From Anseranas semipalmata (lineage: Eukaryota; Chordata; Aves; Anseriformes; Anseranatidae), in assembly GCA_013399115.1 (NCBI GenBank), contig VXAA01001513.1, positions 337,477 through 401,476 of the forward strand: a stretch of 64,000 nucleotides of DNA, written 5' to 3'. Below are positions 36,630-49,560 of this stretch, in pieces (position 1 is the stretch's first letter; each line of letters starts with the position of its first letter). Below the pieces are notes generated by a model that saw only the letters and a list, made by a program, of their open reading frames with translations, searched no databases and was not told the origin of the DNA. The position numbers and the translations under genes were made by a program.

Positions 36630-39600
36630 AGCAAAGGGAAGAAGGAGGTGGATGGACAGGAGGAAAATGCAGTGCTATGCAAGCAAAACAGTGTTTCTCT
36701 TCATAACATCAACGACCCCTATATCTTGCCCATGTCTCCAATTACTCTGGCTTCGCAATGGCTCCACACAGAGGCAGCAGCTCTGCTTCTCTGCCCTCAT
36801 CGTGGCCTCTTCAGGCTGGAACTCTCTTGCCCAGCATTTATGGTCTGGTACATCTCAGACCCAAGCTCCTTGGGCCTCTGCCAAAAACCCTTTTATTTAT
36901 AAATCAGTTTAATGCCAGTTTAATTATTCTCAGGGAGTGGGAGAGAAAACATTTGTGTCCTACGACAAGCACTGTCAGTCTTGGAAGAGAAAGCACAATC
37001 CTGGTGTATTTGAAGAAAATAATAGTAACTGGAAGCAGTAGTTGAAAGGAGCTCACAGGACTCGGATTTCATTTATCCCTGCAAATTCAGAGATTCACTC
37101 CTTTCTGCACAGCTACTGCCTTGAATACGTGCTGCCACTGGCATGCTGAGCACACAACTCATTACCTGAAGTTCTGGATTTCTTGTGCAGCTTGGTGCAT
37201 GGAGCATGCACTGTGCTGCGGTGCCCGGAGGTGTAAAGCCTGTTTAAAAGGGAAAGGGAAGGCACCTGTAGGACTTTATAGGAAACATATCATTTGTGAC
37301 TGAAATAGAATTCTGCCTGTACCCTCTTGTTGGCTCTTCACAGCACAGGGCTTTAGTACTGTATTTACACACAGGCTTCATAAGGGGTAAAAAAATTCTA
37401 TTCACATCTAGATTTCCTGCATCCAAATACGGCCTTAACAAAAACACTGGCAGGACAGTCAAGCAATTTAGGTATTTTATTATTTGTTTTGGGCATACTA
37501 TTGGGTTTTTTTGCACATAGGGGTGTATGAGTGTAAATCTGCCCCTCGGAGAAACACAGAGCTTGAAGTCTTATTTAAAACTACTGCATTATTGAACAAA
37601 GAGGTTGCTTCTCTTCAGCTTTTCACAAGTCTCTTAAAATGTTACCATGGACAAAGATGTTTCCTGCACCATGCTTAAATGTTCAGCTTGTGCTAAAGTC
37701 AAGGTCAATGGGAATTAATCCCTGGTTTTACATCTCATGATGACCCCAGGCCAAAGTCAACTCAAGCCTCAAGTCCAAAACCCATCTAAACCAAATGAAA
37801 GGCTGGATTTTCACAGACTATCTGAGAAAAACTAAAAAGACAAGACAACATGTCAGCAAAGGAAAACTTTCCCCTGGTGCTTCCATGGGAAGAATATCAG
37901 TGGCAGTCCAACTTGCCACCCAATCACAGTAATACATCCTGGGAAAGATAAGGCTGTTTTTTCTGGGTTTTAAGGAGTTGGAGTCAGCAAGGAATGCAGA
38001 AGATTTCATACCTCTAAAAGAGCCCAACAGTCACAAGTTCTGATGTTTTCTATCCTCCCTCCCCTGGAAATAATTATCTTCTCATGAAGATTAGTGAATT
38101 TGTTTCTTTCTTGAAGATCAGTCTTATTGAAAAAAAAAAATGGCAACGCTGATTAGAGATAAAATACAGTAGGAGCAAATTCTTCTTTTTCCCTGCCACC
38201 AGCTTGACTTGGGTTTGAGGGGCAGCATCCAGGAACTCCTGAAGTATGTGGGCTTTTATTATTTAATTATTCTACACTGCACAATCACCAAACAAGCTGT
38301 ACCAGCCCTAACAAGGCCAAGTCCACCTGGGACAGAGCAGAAGAATATAGAGACACCAAAAGAGGTTTGAGAAGAAACAAAGCACTCCTGGAGCAATCAT
38401 CCTTCTCACATTATTGCAACACGTAGCTCAGACATCTCCACTGAGCAGCTCAGAGCTGGTGCACGGGTCCCAGAATCCTGCCCTAGAAACCCAGCATTTT
38501 CCCTCCAAAATAAATGGGGAAAAATAGCTGGGAAGCTATAAAGCGTTCACCTTCACTAGCTAATACACAGCTAACACCCACAGCTTCCCTGGCAGCAGGG
38601 AGAGCAAAACTCATCTCCTCTCCCTCCAGCCATCACGAAGTTTGACGCCTGGGTTGAGCTCGTCGCACCAGCTCTCTTGACAGCAGATGAAGAGGGAGAG
38701 GTGAAATGAATCACTGCCTGCAGGCACCTGGCGACGACTTATTTTAGGAGGGCATGAGTCACTCCCTGGCTGTGCCTCTGAGGAGAGCTTCATCGCAGAG
38801 CAAGCACTCGCCATTCATTGCTGATGTCAGCCGGGAAGAATGACATCCACAGGGCTGGGAATAGTCCATCAATACTGACGCAACAGCACGGACTGGTGCA
38901 CAGAGCTGCACAACAGCCCCACATTGGCTTTTTGGTAGAGCTGCAAGCATGAAACCAAGCTGTAATTGCCTAGCTATATAGGGACGTTGTGGTGATGAGA
39001 GAGGAGCTGTTGTGGTCCGCGTGACCATGGGAGTGGGGCTAGCATCGGAGTTTTAATGGTGCTCACTTCAAAGCGAACCACACAAGGACAAGAAGAGACA
39101 TTCCCACCAGCAATTTGTCACTGTCTCCATTTGCAGCCACCAGTGAGGAGCTTCCCATGCCGGACTGGCTGAGGACTGGTTTAAACTCAGCAGCAGAGTA
39201 ATCATAACAGCAGCAAGGAATTACCCATCCCTTGTCACCTTACCCTGCTGCAGCCAAATTTGCTCTTTTTCTCCACCTCATCATCACAACAAACGAGAAA
39301 AATATCTGTGCAGTCTTTTTTCCAGCTGAACAGAGGTTTCACTAGTGATTTAGTTTAACCAGTGCACACGTTTTAAAACACATGGTTCACGTCTTTAATT
39401 ATAAATTCCTGGGTGTGAGGGAGAATGACCAGCCCCTGTCCAAAGACATGATGTCCAGAGGTAGTAGCATATTCTCAATATCAAGAAACAGTGAAAACAA
39501 ACTCAATCACAGAGTTCACAATATGGTCTCTGCTGGCTTTAAGCCCATTTACAGCAAAACAGACAGGAAACTGTATACCACAAGCTAAGTATCATTCCTG

Positions 39601-41300
39601 TACTGTTTAGACTCGTACTTTACTATGTCTTTCCACACTGATAATGGATGTCCAATGCCACAAATGGCTGGATGTAGAAGAATGCCTGAAATGGAGCATT
39701 TTCACAGCTGAAGGTGAGCCACACCAGCCTGGCTGCTAGGCGTACCCTAAGGGTGATGCACAGAGCTACCGACCCCATGACAGCCACACCACAGCCCCAC
39801 CAACCAGTACTTGGTCGGGCAGGGAGCAGGCAAAGCGTGTGCTCTGCGCTGCAGTGAACCCTGGTTCTGCTGGAGGTTTGCTGGCAAGACAAATGGAAAG
39901 GGAACACCATTCCCTTTGCGCATCCTTGGAGAAATGGATTTTCCTTCACGTCCAGGATGGCAACATTCTTACTGCCATTGCAACCCCTTTCATTACAATA
40001 TGGTCTCTGCCTCAACCGCACATCCCTTCCGATGTTACTGTGTTTTCATTGGTGCAAGAAGGCAGCAGCAGCTAGTGTTTTAGCAGTCATTTTGCAGACT
40101 CTTTCATTAAGCACTTTTGTTGATGTTGCAAGAAGTAATCACACACTATTACCAGGCCTAGTCACAACATGCAGCCACACACTTTTTTTTCCATCAACAA
40201 ACTGATTTCATAGCAACAACAACATCTGCGCTTCAGCCTTTCAAACACAGGGACAATTACCATATCATTTCTCCGCTTGCGAGGGAGAAGATGCAGAGAG
40301 GCCAACTAGGCTGGGGACATCAGCATATGGGAAAGGTGCCCACATGGCTTTTATCAGGGACATCAGGAGAGATGCCACCTCCTTGCACAGAGGGATGGAG
40401 AATCCTTTGTGCCACATTCCCAAGCAGCTGCTCTTCAGTGCAAGGAGCAGCATCCAGCTCAGGGGATCTGGATTCACCCCAACCACAGTTAACAGGCAGA
40501 CAAGCACACTGCGTGGCACTGCTGCCAGCGTCCCATACCCAGCTGCCCACGCAAGTCAGGATGTGGGGCAGCAGCCATGACACACAGCAAGAGCACAGGA
40601 AGACTCGCTGATGGCCTTGAAGTCACATTGTGTTCAAGAAAATAAAATACATAGTTTTGCTTCACAGCCCTGCAAGCCTGAACTACTTCTCATACATGAT
40701 GACCTGCCTGTGCATCAGAAACCCCTGGACTCAAAGGTCGCCCCGGTTAAGAGGTGAGGATGAAGCACCATCAGATTACTGCAGCTCAGCAAGCTGACAC
40801 CCAGCACCGGAGCCATTAAGGCCACCCGCGTCCGTCCCCTTGGGTCACAACAAAGCTGGGGAATTTCATGTAGCGCAAGTCTTGCTCGTTGTGGCTTGCA
40901 AACGGGACATTGCTGCTGTCTGCTGTGAGCTTAACATTTACACATAGGCAGTGACGGAGGCTCTGCTGACACACGATGACTTGTTCAACTCCAGTTTAAT
41001 TGCACGTCTGCCTACTCGTACATAGAGCTGCAATAGCTGCGTGGTGCCTGTTCTACACATCCATGTTTGCAGATGCTTGTTAGCGCAGCAGGAAAGACAA
41101 GCTAGAGAATATTCTTTCTTTTCCCCTCCCCACCGTAGTCAGTGCTGGTGAAGTCTTAGAAAAGCCCTGCAAAGCCCCAGTTAATGATTTTCACTTTAAT
41201 CACAAAGGTTCACCAGAAAGGTACTCAAGCAAAAAGCCTTTATCATCACAAGTAATCTAATACAAATGGAAACTCCAGTTTTGCTCTGAAAGGCAGTACA
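36630..41300. other. Non-coding unique sequence
   Basis: No gene, RNA gene or transposon was recognised. Open frames up to 132 codons (39,623-40,021 minus) are opposed by 78-90-codon frames on the other strand and have no domains. An 11-base A-run occurs at 38,130-38,140. No CR1 copy is visible. Confidence 0.65.
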
Positions 41301-44300
41301 CTGTTAGACAGTCACAAAAGAACACAAAGTATGGGCTTGCTTGCATAGCCCACATATCTTTGTGTTGCAGCAATTTATTAAGGTATCGTGTCCAAAAAAA
41401 AAGCACCAGACCTGGAGAGAAGGAAAGGCATTTCTTGGAGTCAGGTGTTTGAAGCAGGAGCTACAGCTACAGAAAAGCACATCATGCAAATCCTTGAGAG
41501 CACAAAGAGCCATTGCAATGCTCCAACCTATTTATCCGCCATGTGCTGGACATGTCTGAGCTCCCACTGCCACTTCCCAGGCTCCCCCCCATCCCTTCAT
41601 ACCTGTCCCAGTACACCCAGCCACCAGCCCCGCCTCCAGCCCACCAGCCCGTTCTCATATTAACACATGGGATTTACCTAAAAAAACTTCCCAAAGCACT
41701 TACCATTCCCAGGCCTGTTAATTCCCACCTGCCACTCAAAACATACCCAGGCCCTACCTACACCAAAGTAATGTGACTGCACAGAAATTTCCCTTTCCTC
41801 CAAGGAGCAGTTTCCCCTTCCTTCCTCCGAGCCTTTCCTTCCTCTACCAAGACAGCTGCAGGCCTGCACAGACCCACCCATCTCATTAATTAGGTATCTG
41901 AGATAATTATGTCCCCATAGCTTCCTCCTGCATAATCTACTCCCAGCAGTATCTTTTAGAAAAGCACTGAATTTTCATGTCTGAATCACTTGTTTATTCT
42001 CTAATTTTCTTATGCTTCCTCTCCCAGAGAGAAAGTGTTAAAGCGAAGGAAAACTCTTTCCTAGACTCATCTCCATCTCTAACCCTCTCTTATCTCCTTG
42101 AACATGCCCCTAGGAGGTGGCAGGCTTCAAGCCTTTACCCCTTCTGAGTTTCTCTTAATGCTTCCATGCATCCAGATTTGCCCAAACCCTGCCATTTTTG
42201 CAATTCCAGACATCCCAGAGTAGTCCCAGCTGGTCACCTGGGGAAGCCTGCAACATCTGTGAGATGTTTGTAGATCAGCTGAACAGAAAGACTCCTGCAA
42301 ACGCACCACAAGGTCCTGGTCCACAAGTCCCCCTTGTACAGGGTGCTGTGCATACCTGTGGGTCCATCAGGAGGTCCCACAGTGAAGGAAGGGATGCCTG
42401 GGTTTACTGCTCCCTCTCTTTTACACAATATCTTCCTCTCTCACCAAATTAACCGTCCCTGAAACTTTTTGTGTCCTGACATCGTCTCTTAAGAAGCTTC
42501 AAGTTTTAATGAAGATGGGAATTTTCTCGGTCATTATTTTTCTTCCTGGTTGTTCAGGGTTTTTCCCCTATAGCTCCCTATTAAGCTAAATCCATGCATT
42601 CATGCAGTAAACAACCCACTAACCAGGTCAATGCACATTATTCGTTAATTATTCCAGAGCTCTGCTGCAGTCAGATTGATTCATTTTTCCTCCTATTTTC
42701 CATCCTCCTGCTCCCCTTTTCAAGCAAGGGAGGAAAAGCTCCTATGCTGCCGATCGCCAACGAACCGCTCCTGCCCCATTGCTGCTGGGAGGGAGAGGAC
42801 CTGGGGGCCACAGCAAGGCCTGCATGACCCTGCCTTGTAGCAGCAGGGAAGCAGGCTCCCATTCTTGCCCTCCCTCTGGTGCCTCTTTGCAGTCCCACTT
42901 GGGGAGCCAAATTGCTTCATCACCAGTGGACCCATCAGGTTGGACCATCACCTATTTGCTGCCTCAGTTCCTAATGTGATGGGGTGGGAACGTACGAATC
43001 GTCCACCCCAGAATCATCTTACAGGACAGAAAGGAGCCAGAAGTTTGCTACTTCAGTTTCAGCTGGTTTTCACCACTTAGAGAGCACCTCGGGGCTGTGC
43101 TCTCATCAGTTGTAACTCTGCTCTGCCTCCTTAAATGGCTTGAAATCAGCCCCCACAACCCATCACTGCCATTTGCTGCTGGTGGTTAGCCTTAATACAT
43201 AGCTGATAACACGTTTAAAGGTAGCCAACTGTTTGAGAATGCTCCTCCTTATACATCCTCTTTTTCTGTACTGCTTGTAAGTTTTCATCTTCTCCCGTGT
43301 AGCAAGCAGGTCAGACTCTGGGTATCGTGCTTCCTTCTCTGCCATCTGCAAGCCATAATTTCACCTTGCATTTCACCCAAAGCTTCCTCTGTGACTTGGC
43401 ATTTCGGCAGCTTCAGAAGGAGATGTGCTCTTGCTGGAGCTGCAGCCTGTTGGCCCCATTGCTCCATTTGCTTGGCATTCCTTTCTGAACTGCTCCTGCT
43501 GAGGAGCTCATCTTAGAGTTCACCCCAATTTAGAAGTCACACCTGCCTGGATTTCTGCCAGTAGCAGTAAGATGTCAGCCCAAATTCTTCTTTGGTACGG
43601 ATTATTTTTTCATTCACTCACAACACTGGGCTTTGAGCTCCAGAGCTGTGCTAAACATCCTCCTTCTTCTTTAATTTCTTGACCTTTCCGTGCTGGAGAG
43701 AAAGGTGCTGAAGGTGCTGATAGTATATTTTGCTTTCACTCCCAAGGCATTTGCACAGATTGTGTTTGATTGCAGCCCTGTCCTCCTGTCCACCACAAGC
43801 ACCAAGGTTCAGTCTCCTCTGAAATTCTCCTTCCTAACTTGCTGCAAGAATGGTTGATTAAAAAACAAATTAAGTTTCTCTGTGGGGTTAAACCCTGGCA
43901 CATTGCCTACATTTAGTAATGCTCTCTTTCCTATAGGCTTTTCCTCTTTCCTGACACTTCATATCAGCAGCAGAGACTTCTCCCGGCTTGTTATTTCAGA
44001 TGGGCTGGGACTGGAACATCTATCCTGCCAGGTGCCCTTGAGTACTCAATAAATTAAATAGCAGATATACCTTCATGTAGTCTGAACACGAGGGAACCAC
44101 ACTCTTTTTATATTTTTTCTTGAAGTATTGCCTTCCTGCACTTGTAGAAATGATATCGCAGCATCAAATGACTATATTAGAAGTGCTGTGATTACTTCAT
44201 TGGGAGAGACTGCAGAGCCAGCCTCAAATAAAGACATGTCATTTTGGCACACACAGATTGATAACGCACCAAGTGCTAGCATGAGCACCACATCCCTACA

Positions 44301-46255
44301 GCACTGCATCTTAGCAGTACTGCTAAACACAAGATGACTAGGGCTGGGTAAATAAAGAGTTCAGACTGTTTCATAGAACTGCAATTAAATTTAAATACAA
44401 CTTTAAATTCAAACCCTTGTGCAGACCCCACTTATGTTCCCGCCAATTGTTTGCTCTTCCTTGATGGTGAAGTGGCCAGCTTCCATGAACATCATAGCCA
44501 TGGCAGAAGAGCATATCAAAATGAAGCCCAGATGCATTGCATTAGTAAATGAGGAGGATTCTGGAGCTGTGCTACCTTATTCTGTCCTTTCACAGACTTT
44601 CTAACACCAATGGACCAAGTGATGCTGATGCAGCACCAAGCTGTCTTGGGGCACTGTTCTTGGTCTCATCTTTCTGATTCTCATTGACTATCTGGCACTT
44701 TTTTGCCAGAAAACTTTCACTCCCAGAGTCTCAGAAAGGATTTCCCTGCCTCTTTTGAAGAGCACTTTGGGGATCTGCAAGGCCTTATGGCCTAACTCTA
44801 CAAAAGCATCTGGACTAACCACCAAATGGTGCCAGCAGAAATTAGCTGCCTACATATCTGTAAGGATATTGCACTATTGGTTTTAATGCCACCAGTGCAG
44901 GAAAAAAGACTGATCCATTGAAGTGCCTGCTTGAGGGTATCACACAAAACCATGGGACAACGTGTGTGCTTTTAGCCCAGAGCTTCTGTGACCTGAAGGA
45001 TGAAATGGACTGCCTTTGACCCACAACAAATGAGCGAAATTAAAAAATCCCTAGCAACTAGATATGAGTAGGAACACTAAAGGAACCACAAATGGCTCCA
45101 AAAACAGAAGACCAGAAAAGCCACCCAGTATGTCAATAGTGTGGGAGGGATCTTAATCAGTGACTGGGGAAGTTGGAAGCCTTCCCCACGCAGTCTATAT
45201 TGACCCAGGGCAGCACAAGGATCAGTTACAAGATCAAGACAGAGCCAACATGCAAATCCATAAAAATGAATAACAAGAGAAAAACACACTTAATTAGCGC
45301 CAGACAAAACCCTCTCTTTCCACTTTTCTCTGTGCATTTTAAAGCATGATGATACTCTGGTAAATTGGAAGTTTTAACCATGGGTCAAAAAACTCAGCTT
45401 TTTGTAAAAATAATAAGCAAATACGTGAACTGAATAAAGAGCTACCCACAGGTAAGCACGCACTATATGCATATGGGTGGCTGACAGCCACTTTGGAAAA
45501 AACAGTTTACAATTTCTCTCTAAAATCCTCAGTAACCTCACTCAGGGAAGCTGAACACCCAGTCACATCTTCACAGAAATTGGCATTTACATTCAGAATC
45601 ATCAGTCACCATCTCAACTTGTAATCAGGAGATATTTGGAAGAGATTTCCTGGACCAGATATTCTATTTAAAAGGATGTTCGTACCCTCTGGATTCATGA
45701 TTGCAGAGAACAACAAGCAAATCAGTAATTGCTGGCCATTTGTTTTAAAGTCTTGCCTATCATATTTCTTTTCTTTCCTTTTTCCCTCCTCTGGAAAACT
45801 GCTTACACATTAATTTTTTAAGGATTTAATGAGGCTTCTTTTGTTGCCTCATCCATCACAGATAGTTATCAAAAGGGACAGGAAATCTCAGAGGGATGAG
45901 AACAAAGCAAAGGAGCGTGCCCCAGGAAGCAACATATGGAAATCCTCTAAGCAACAAACCCCAGCCACAATACAAAAGCTCGGAGCAAGCTGAGATCCAC
46001 AGGTAGCAAACCAAGCTGCCAACTTCATGTTTTACTCAATGCCAAGTGGGATAAACAACCCACACTTGCTCCCAGTGAAGCCTTCCTGATGGTTTGTTCA
46101 CTTGGCAAAATTACAAGCTATTCACAAGACATTAGTGTGCATTTCTAACATGTCTTGATACATCTGTATAGCTCAATGGGAACGGAAGAGTGCTCACACC
46201 ATGTCTACATGCAGCAGAGGCAGGCAAGAGTCTAAGAAGCCACAGGCTAAAATGT
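41301..46255. other. Non-coding unique sequence
   Basis: No gene is supported. Open frames are at most 92 codons and overlap in several frames, especially in the GC-richer part at 42.67-42.98 kb where four or five frames are open at once. The motif TCATTAATTAGG near 41.88 kb is homeodomain-like but isolated. No repeats of note are present. Confidence 0.67.
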
Positions 46256-46257
46256 TT

Positions 46258-46751
46258 GCTGTCAAAATCCAGTTCTGGGCTCTCCGGTACAGGAGACATG
46301 GACATACTGGAGAGAGTCTAACAAAGGACCACAGAGATGAAGGGACAGGAACAGCTCTCCTGTGAGAAAAGGTCGAGAGAGTTGACACTGTTCAGGCTGG
46401 AGAAAAGGAGGCTTAGGAGGGTTCTTATCAATGTATACAAATACCTGCAGGGAAGGTGCAAAGAGGACGGAGCCAGGCTCTGCTTGGTGGTGCCCAGGGC
46501 CAGGCCCAGAGGCGCTGGGCACAGACTGGAGCCCAGGAGGTGCCTCTGAGCACCAGGCAGCACTGCTGTGCTGGGCGGGTGCCGGAGCCCTGGCACAGGC
46601 TGCCCAGAGAGGGGCTGGGGTCCCCTTGGAGAGCTTCAGAACCCGCCTGGACGTGGTGCTGGGCCACCTGTTCTGGGTGGCCCTGCTGGAGCAGGGGTTG
46701 GGCCAGATGGACCCAGAGGTCCCTGCCAACCTTAACCATTCTGTGATTGTG
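46258..46751 (+). mobile_element. CR1 LINE, 5'-truncated copy with intact 3' end
   Basis: This is about 490 bases of the 3' part of a CR1 non-LTR retrotransposon in forward orientation. Diagnostic blocks in order are TCCAGTTCTGGGCTC (46,268-46,282), CTGGAGAGAGTC near 46,310, GTTCAGGCTGGAGAAAAGG (46,390-46,408), ACAGGCTGCCCAGAGAG (46,595-46,611), and the terminal CCATTCTGTGATTGTG. CR1 inserts by target-primed reverse transcription and is usually 5'-truncated, as here. No intact reverse transcriptase frame remains. The middle (46.44-46.69 kb) is much richer in GC than the CR1 forms I know best, which may mark a particular subfamily. A 220-codon minus-strand frame over it is an artefact. Confidence 0.95.
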
Positions 46752-49197
46752 AACCCTAAGGAAAATAATAGAAAGTCATAATGAGAGCCAACAAATAAAC
46801 TACATGTCCATGAATATATAAAAAAATGGAAAACAATTGACTGTGCACTGAGCCAGTGAGCATAGCAGGACTTGTGCAATGGTGTAATATGAGCAGGTGA
46901 AGCTCTGGCTGTAGGATCTGACAATACCAGGCTTGAACCTCACCTCAATTGCCTCACTAAGTCAACTAGTCTGCTTAAAGTTCCACCCCTTAGCAGGGAA
47001 ATGCTTCCCATTAACTTTTTTTCTCTCCAAAAATGGCATCTCTTCATGAAGTTTCAGTTTCAACAAATCATTGTTTTCTCACAAATCCATTTTGGCAAGA
47101 AGTTTGACACAGCTGTAATGGTGAATTATGTGTTATCTGCCAAATCGGGATGGAAAACTTTAGGCTAACAAGTATGTTACTGCAGGTCTGAGCACATGCA
47201 GAGCACATATTTCTTCAGACTTTTTCTTTTAAAGAGGCTGTTTCCTTTATTTGCCCAGAACTATTAGAAACCCTAGCTTATTCAGCTGCAAAGACAAGAG
47301 GCTGCATCCATAATTGCCTTTTGCAGAGCAGAAGATGATATAACCTAACATGATGCATCACAGATGTTCCAGTTGCAATAGCAAAAATAAAGGTTTATAA
47401 TCCAGGGCAGTCTAACCATGGCAGCATCTACAGTGCTAAAGGCATCTGCCCTTGGAAGCAAGCCCTGCTACCACGCTAAATGTTGTGGGGATTGACATCA
47501 GCATGTCAGAGCTGACCCTCTCTGGAACACTGCACAGCTCTTACCTGGACCCCTTGTAAAACCCCTATGGCATAGATAATTATGATTCTTTTGTGATTAT
47601 TTACTGCAAAACCAGTACAGGGTAGAAGACTTCAACACTGGAGGCAACAGAGTGATGGTGATAACGTAGCGCTATTGTCAATAAGACATGTTCCTTTGTT
47701 AACAGTATGAAACATTTAATGATTAAAAGGCAGTTTTTTGCTGACAGTATCAAGAGAAGGCTTTTATTTTCAGTGAGCAGCTGCTGCTTTTTCATACAGT
47801 GACTCTCCAGTAGAAATAATACAGCAGACTGGTATTGCCGGGAACAGCCTAATGTCTGAAGTTTGTGGACTGGCAAACACAGCCCTATTCTGCTAGTATT
47901 TGAATCACCAATAAACCAAATGGCCCATCTCCAGTTTTATGAGAACTGCAAGTTAAGCCAGGCTGGAAAAGAGCTAGAAAAAAGAAAAATGAGTTGCACA
48001 GATTGTTCTATTTCAATGAAAGGATCATCTGCAAATGTCACTTTTCCCCCCCATCCACCATGAATTTTTCTTCCCCCAAATCTTCTCATGCTCAGCTTTA
48101 ATATTTTTGACTCCATGCTTTCATTCCCCAAAAGCAAAGTACATGGCCCACTCAGAAATAAATGCAAAGAACATCATGTAATGATGCCTACACTAAGCAG
48201 AGGCCATAGCTAATAGCACATATCTTCATCTGGTATAAACTAGCATTTTAATGCCTTCTGCTGTACTGCACCACTCTGTGGAGCTACCCTGCCAAAGGTA
48301 CTTGAATTTCTACATTAGTTTACACCTGACCAACTCCATGACATGGAGATACTTATTGTTGGTGAGCTGGCTAACGGAGAAGCTCAAGGGACACAAGTTC
48401 CAGATCCTTTACAAAATCTGTTTGGTTGCACCTGATAAACATACAGACAGATCTGCTCTGTATTTTCTACCAGTGCAAAACAAAGCTTGATACAGACAAA
48501 TACAATAGCTGGCATCTAAATTTCAGTTGAAAAACAAATAGCACTGAAACACAGCACACCAGAGCTCAAGAGATAACAACAGAAATAAAGGGAATAGAGT
48601 AGGTGTCTGGGAATAACATTCCTCACTGTACCAAACACCCAAGATTTCCTTCCTAAAAATGGTAGGGTAATGAGCCTTCAAATATTACCTATCCCCCAGC
48701 TGTCCAGCTTTTAACCTCTAATCCTAAAATTACGTTATTTCTGAAGTCATATTGATTCACATTTTTTACCATGAAGCTCTGCAGGTTTCTTTGCTGCAGG
48801 AGGTGGACAGCAACCTCTGTCAACGCAGGCTCAGAGCACCAAGCAGGGCTCTGTGAAGTTCTTCTAGAAGCAGAAGTGGGGAGCAGGAGTAACTCTAGGG
48901 TGCTAATATCACCCCTGAAGCACCCTAAATAAAGAAGGTAGGAAGATAGTTAAGGTCCCCTACTAAGTGCTCCAGTAGGGCTTTTGTTGGGGCACCGATC
49001 CTGGTAATGCAGGAGCTCTCTGGACCTGCTCATGTTCCTTCTCAGCAGGTCCCAGAGCAATGAGAAATGTGACATGGCCAAAGGGAAGCTGCCACTGGGT
49101 TGATGCTCAGAAGCAATAGCAGGACTTCCGTGGGGAGCTTGGGCAGTTTGCCATATGCCTGCCTTGCTGGGCTGGCACACAGGTTCATGTTGGCCTG

Positions 49198-49256
49198 ATT
49201 TGCATGGTAATGATGGATGAAGGTAATACCAAGGCTCTTCACAGAGTCATGCAAAT
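49198..49256. promoter_or_regulatory. Inverted pair of octamer (POU) motifs
   Basis: A perfect ATTTGCAT (49,198-49,205) and a perfect ATGCAAAT (49,249-49,256) lie in opposite orientation 43 bases apart. Octamers bind POU/Oct factors. Single octamers recur by chance in AT-rich DNA (for example near 2,661, 20,083, 45,250 and 53,058), so only the pairing is of interest. Confidence 0.25.
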
Positions 49257-49477
49257 ATGAAGAAAAGAACAGTTGCTCCTACTGACAGTAGCCAGGACAG
49301 CATTGGAAAGAAACCTGTATCCATGCAGATACTTGTGTCTTCTGTCCCAGGGTGACAGTGGGTCTAGGAGGATGGTGCTGATGAAAGACATGGAGGGCAA
49401 GAACAGAGAGACCAGCTACTCCCTACAGCAGGCATAGCTGTAACTCTTGCAGCTGAAACACCAGGAAGATGCTGAAA

Positions 49478-49560
49478 AAGTGGAGAGGTTAGAGGAGAGT
49501 CAAAAGGATGACTATAAAATTGTGAAAATTAGGAAAACTTTTTTTACAGGGAGAAGCCAA
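49478..49560 (+). mobile_element. Possible highly diverged CR1 remnant
   Basis: AGTGGAGAGGTTAGAGGAGA, then CAAAAGGATGA, then TTAGGAAAACTTTTTTTACA resemble, in the right order, CR1 segments with the pattern GGAGAGGGTCCAGAGGAG, CACAAGGATGATC and TTAGGAAGAAATTTTTTACA. The spacing is much shorter than in CR1, so an internal deletion must be assumed. The 3' terminal repeats are not seen. It could be coincidence. Confidence 0.35.

Noticed and set aside
36453..36902. 149-codon plus-strand frame
   Set aside because: It reads through two A-tracts as lysine runs and lacks any domain.
46262..46924. 220-codon open frame on the minus strand, the longest in the window
   Set aside because: It runs antisense through the GC-rich CR1 copy, where stops are rare. 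It has no recognisable domain and is not the CR1 coding strand.
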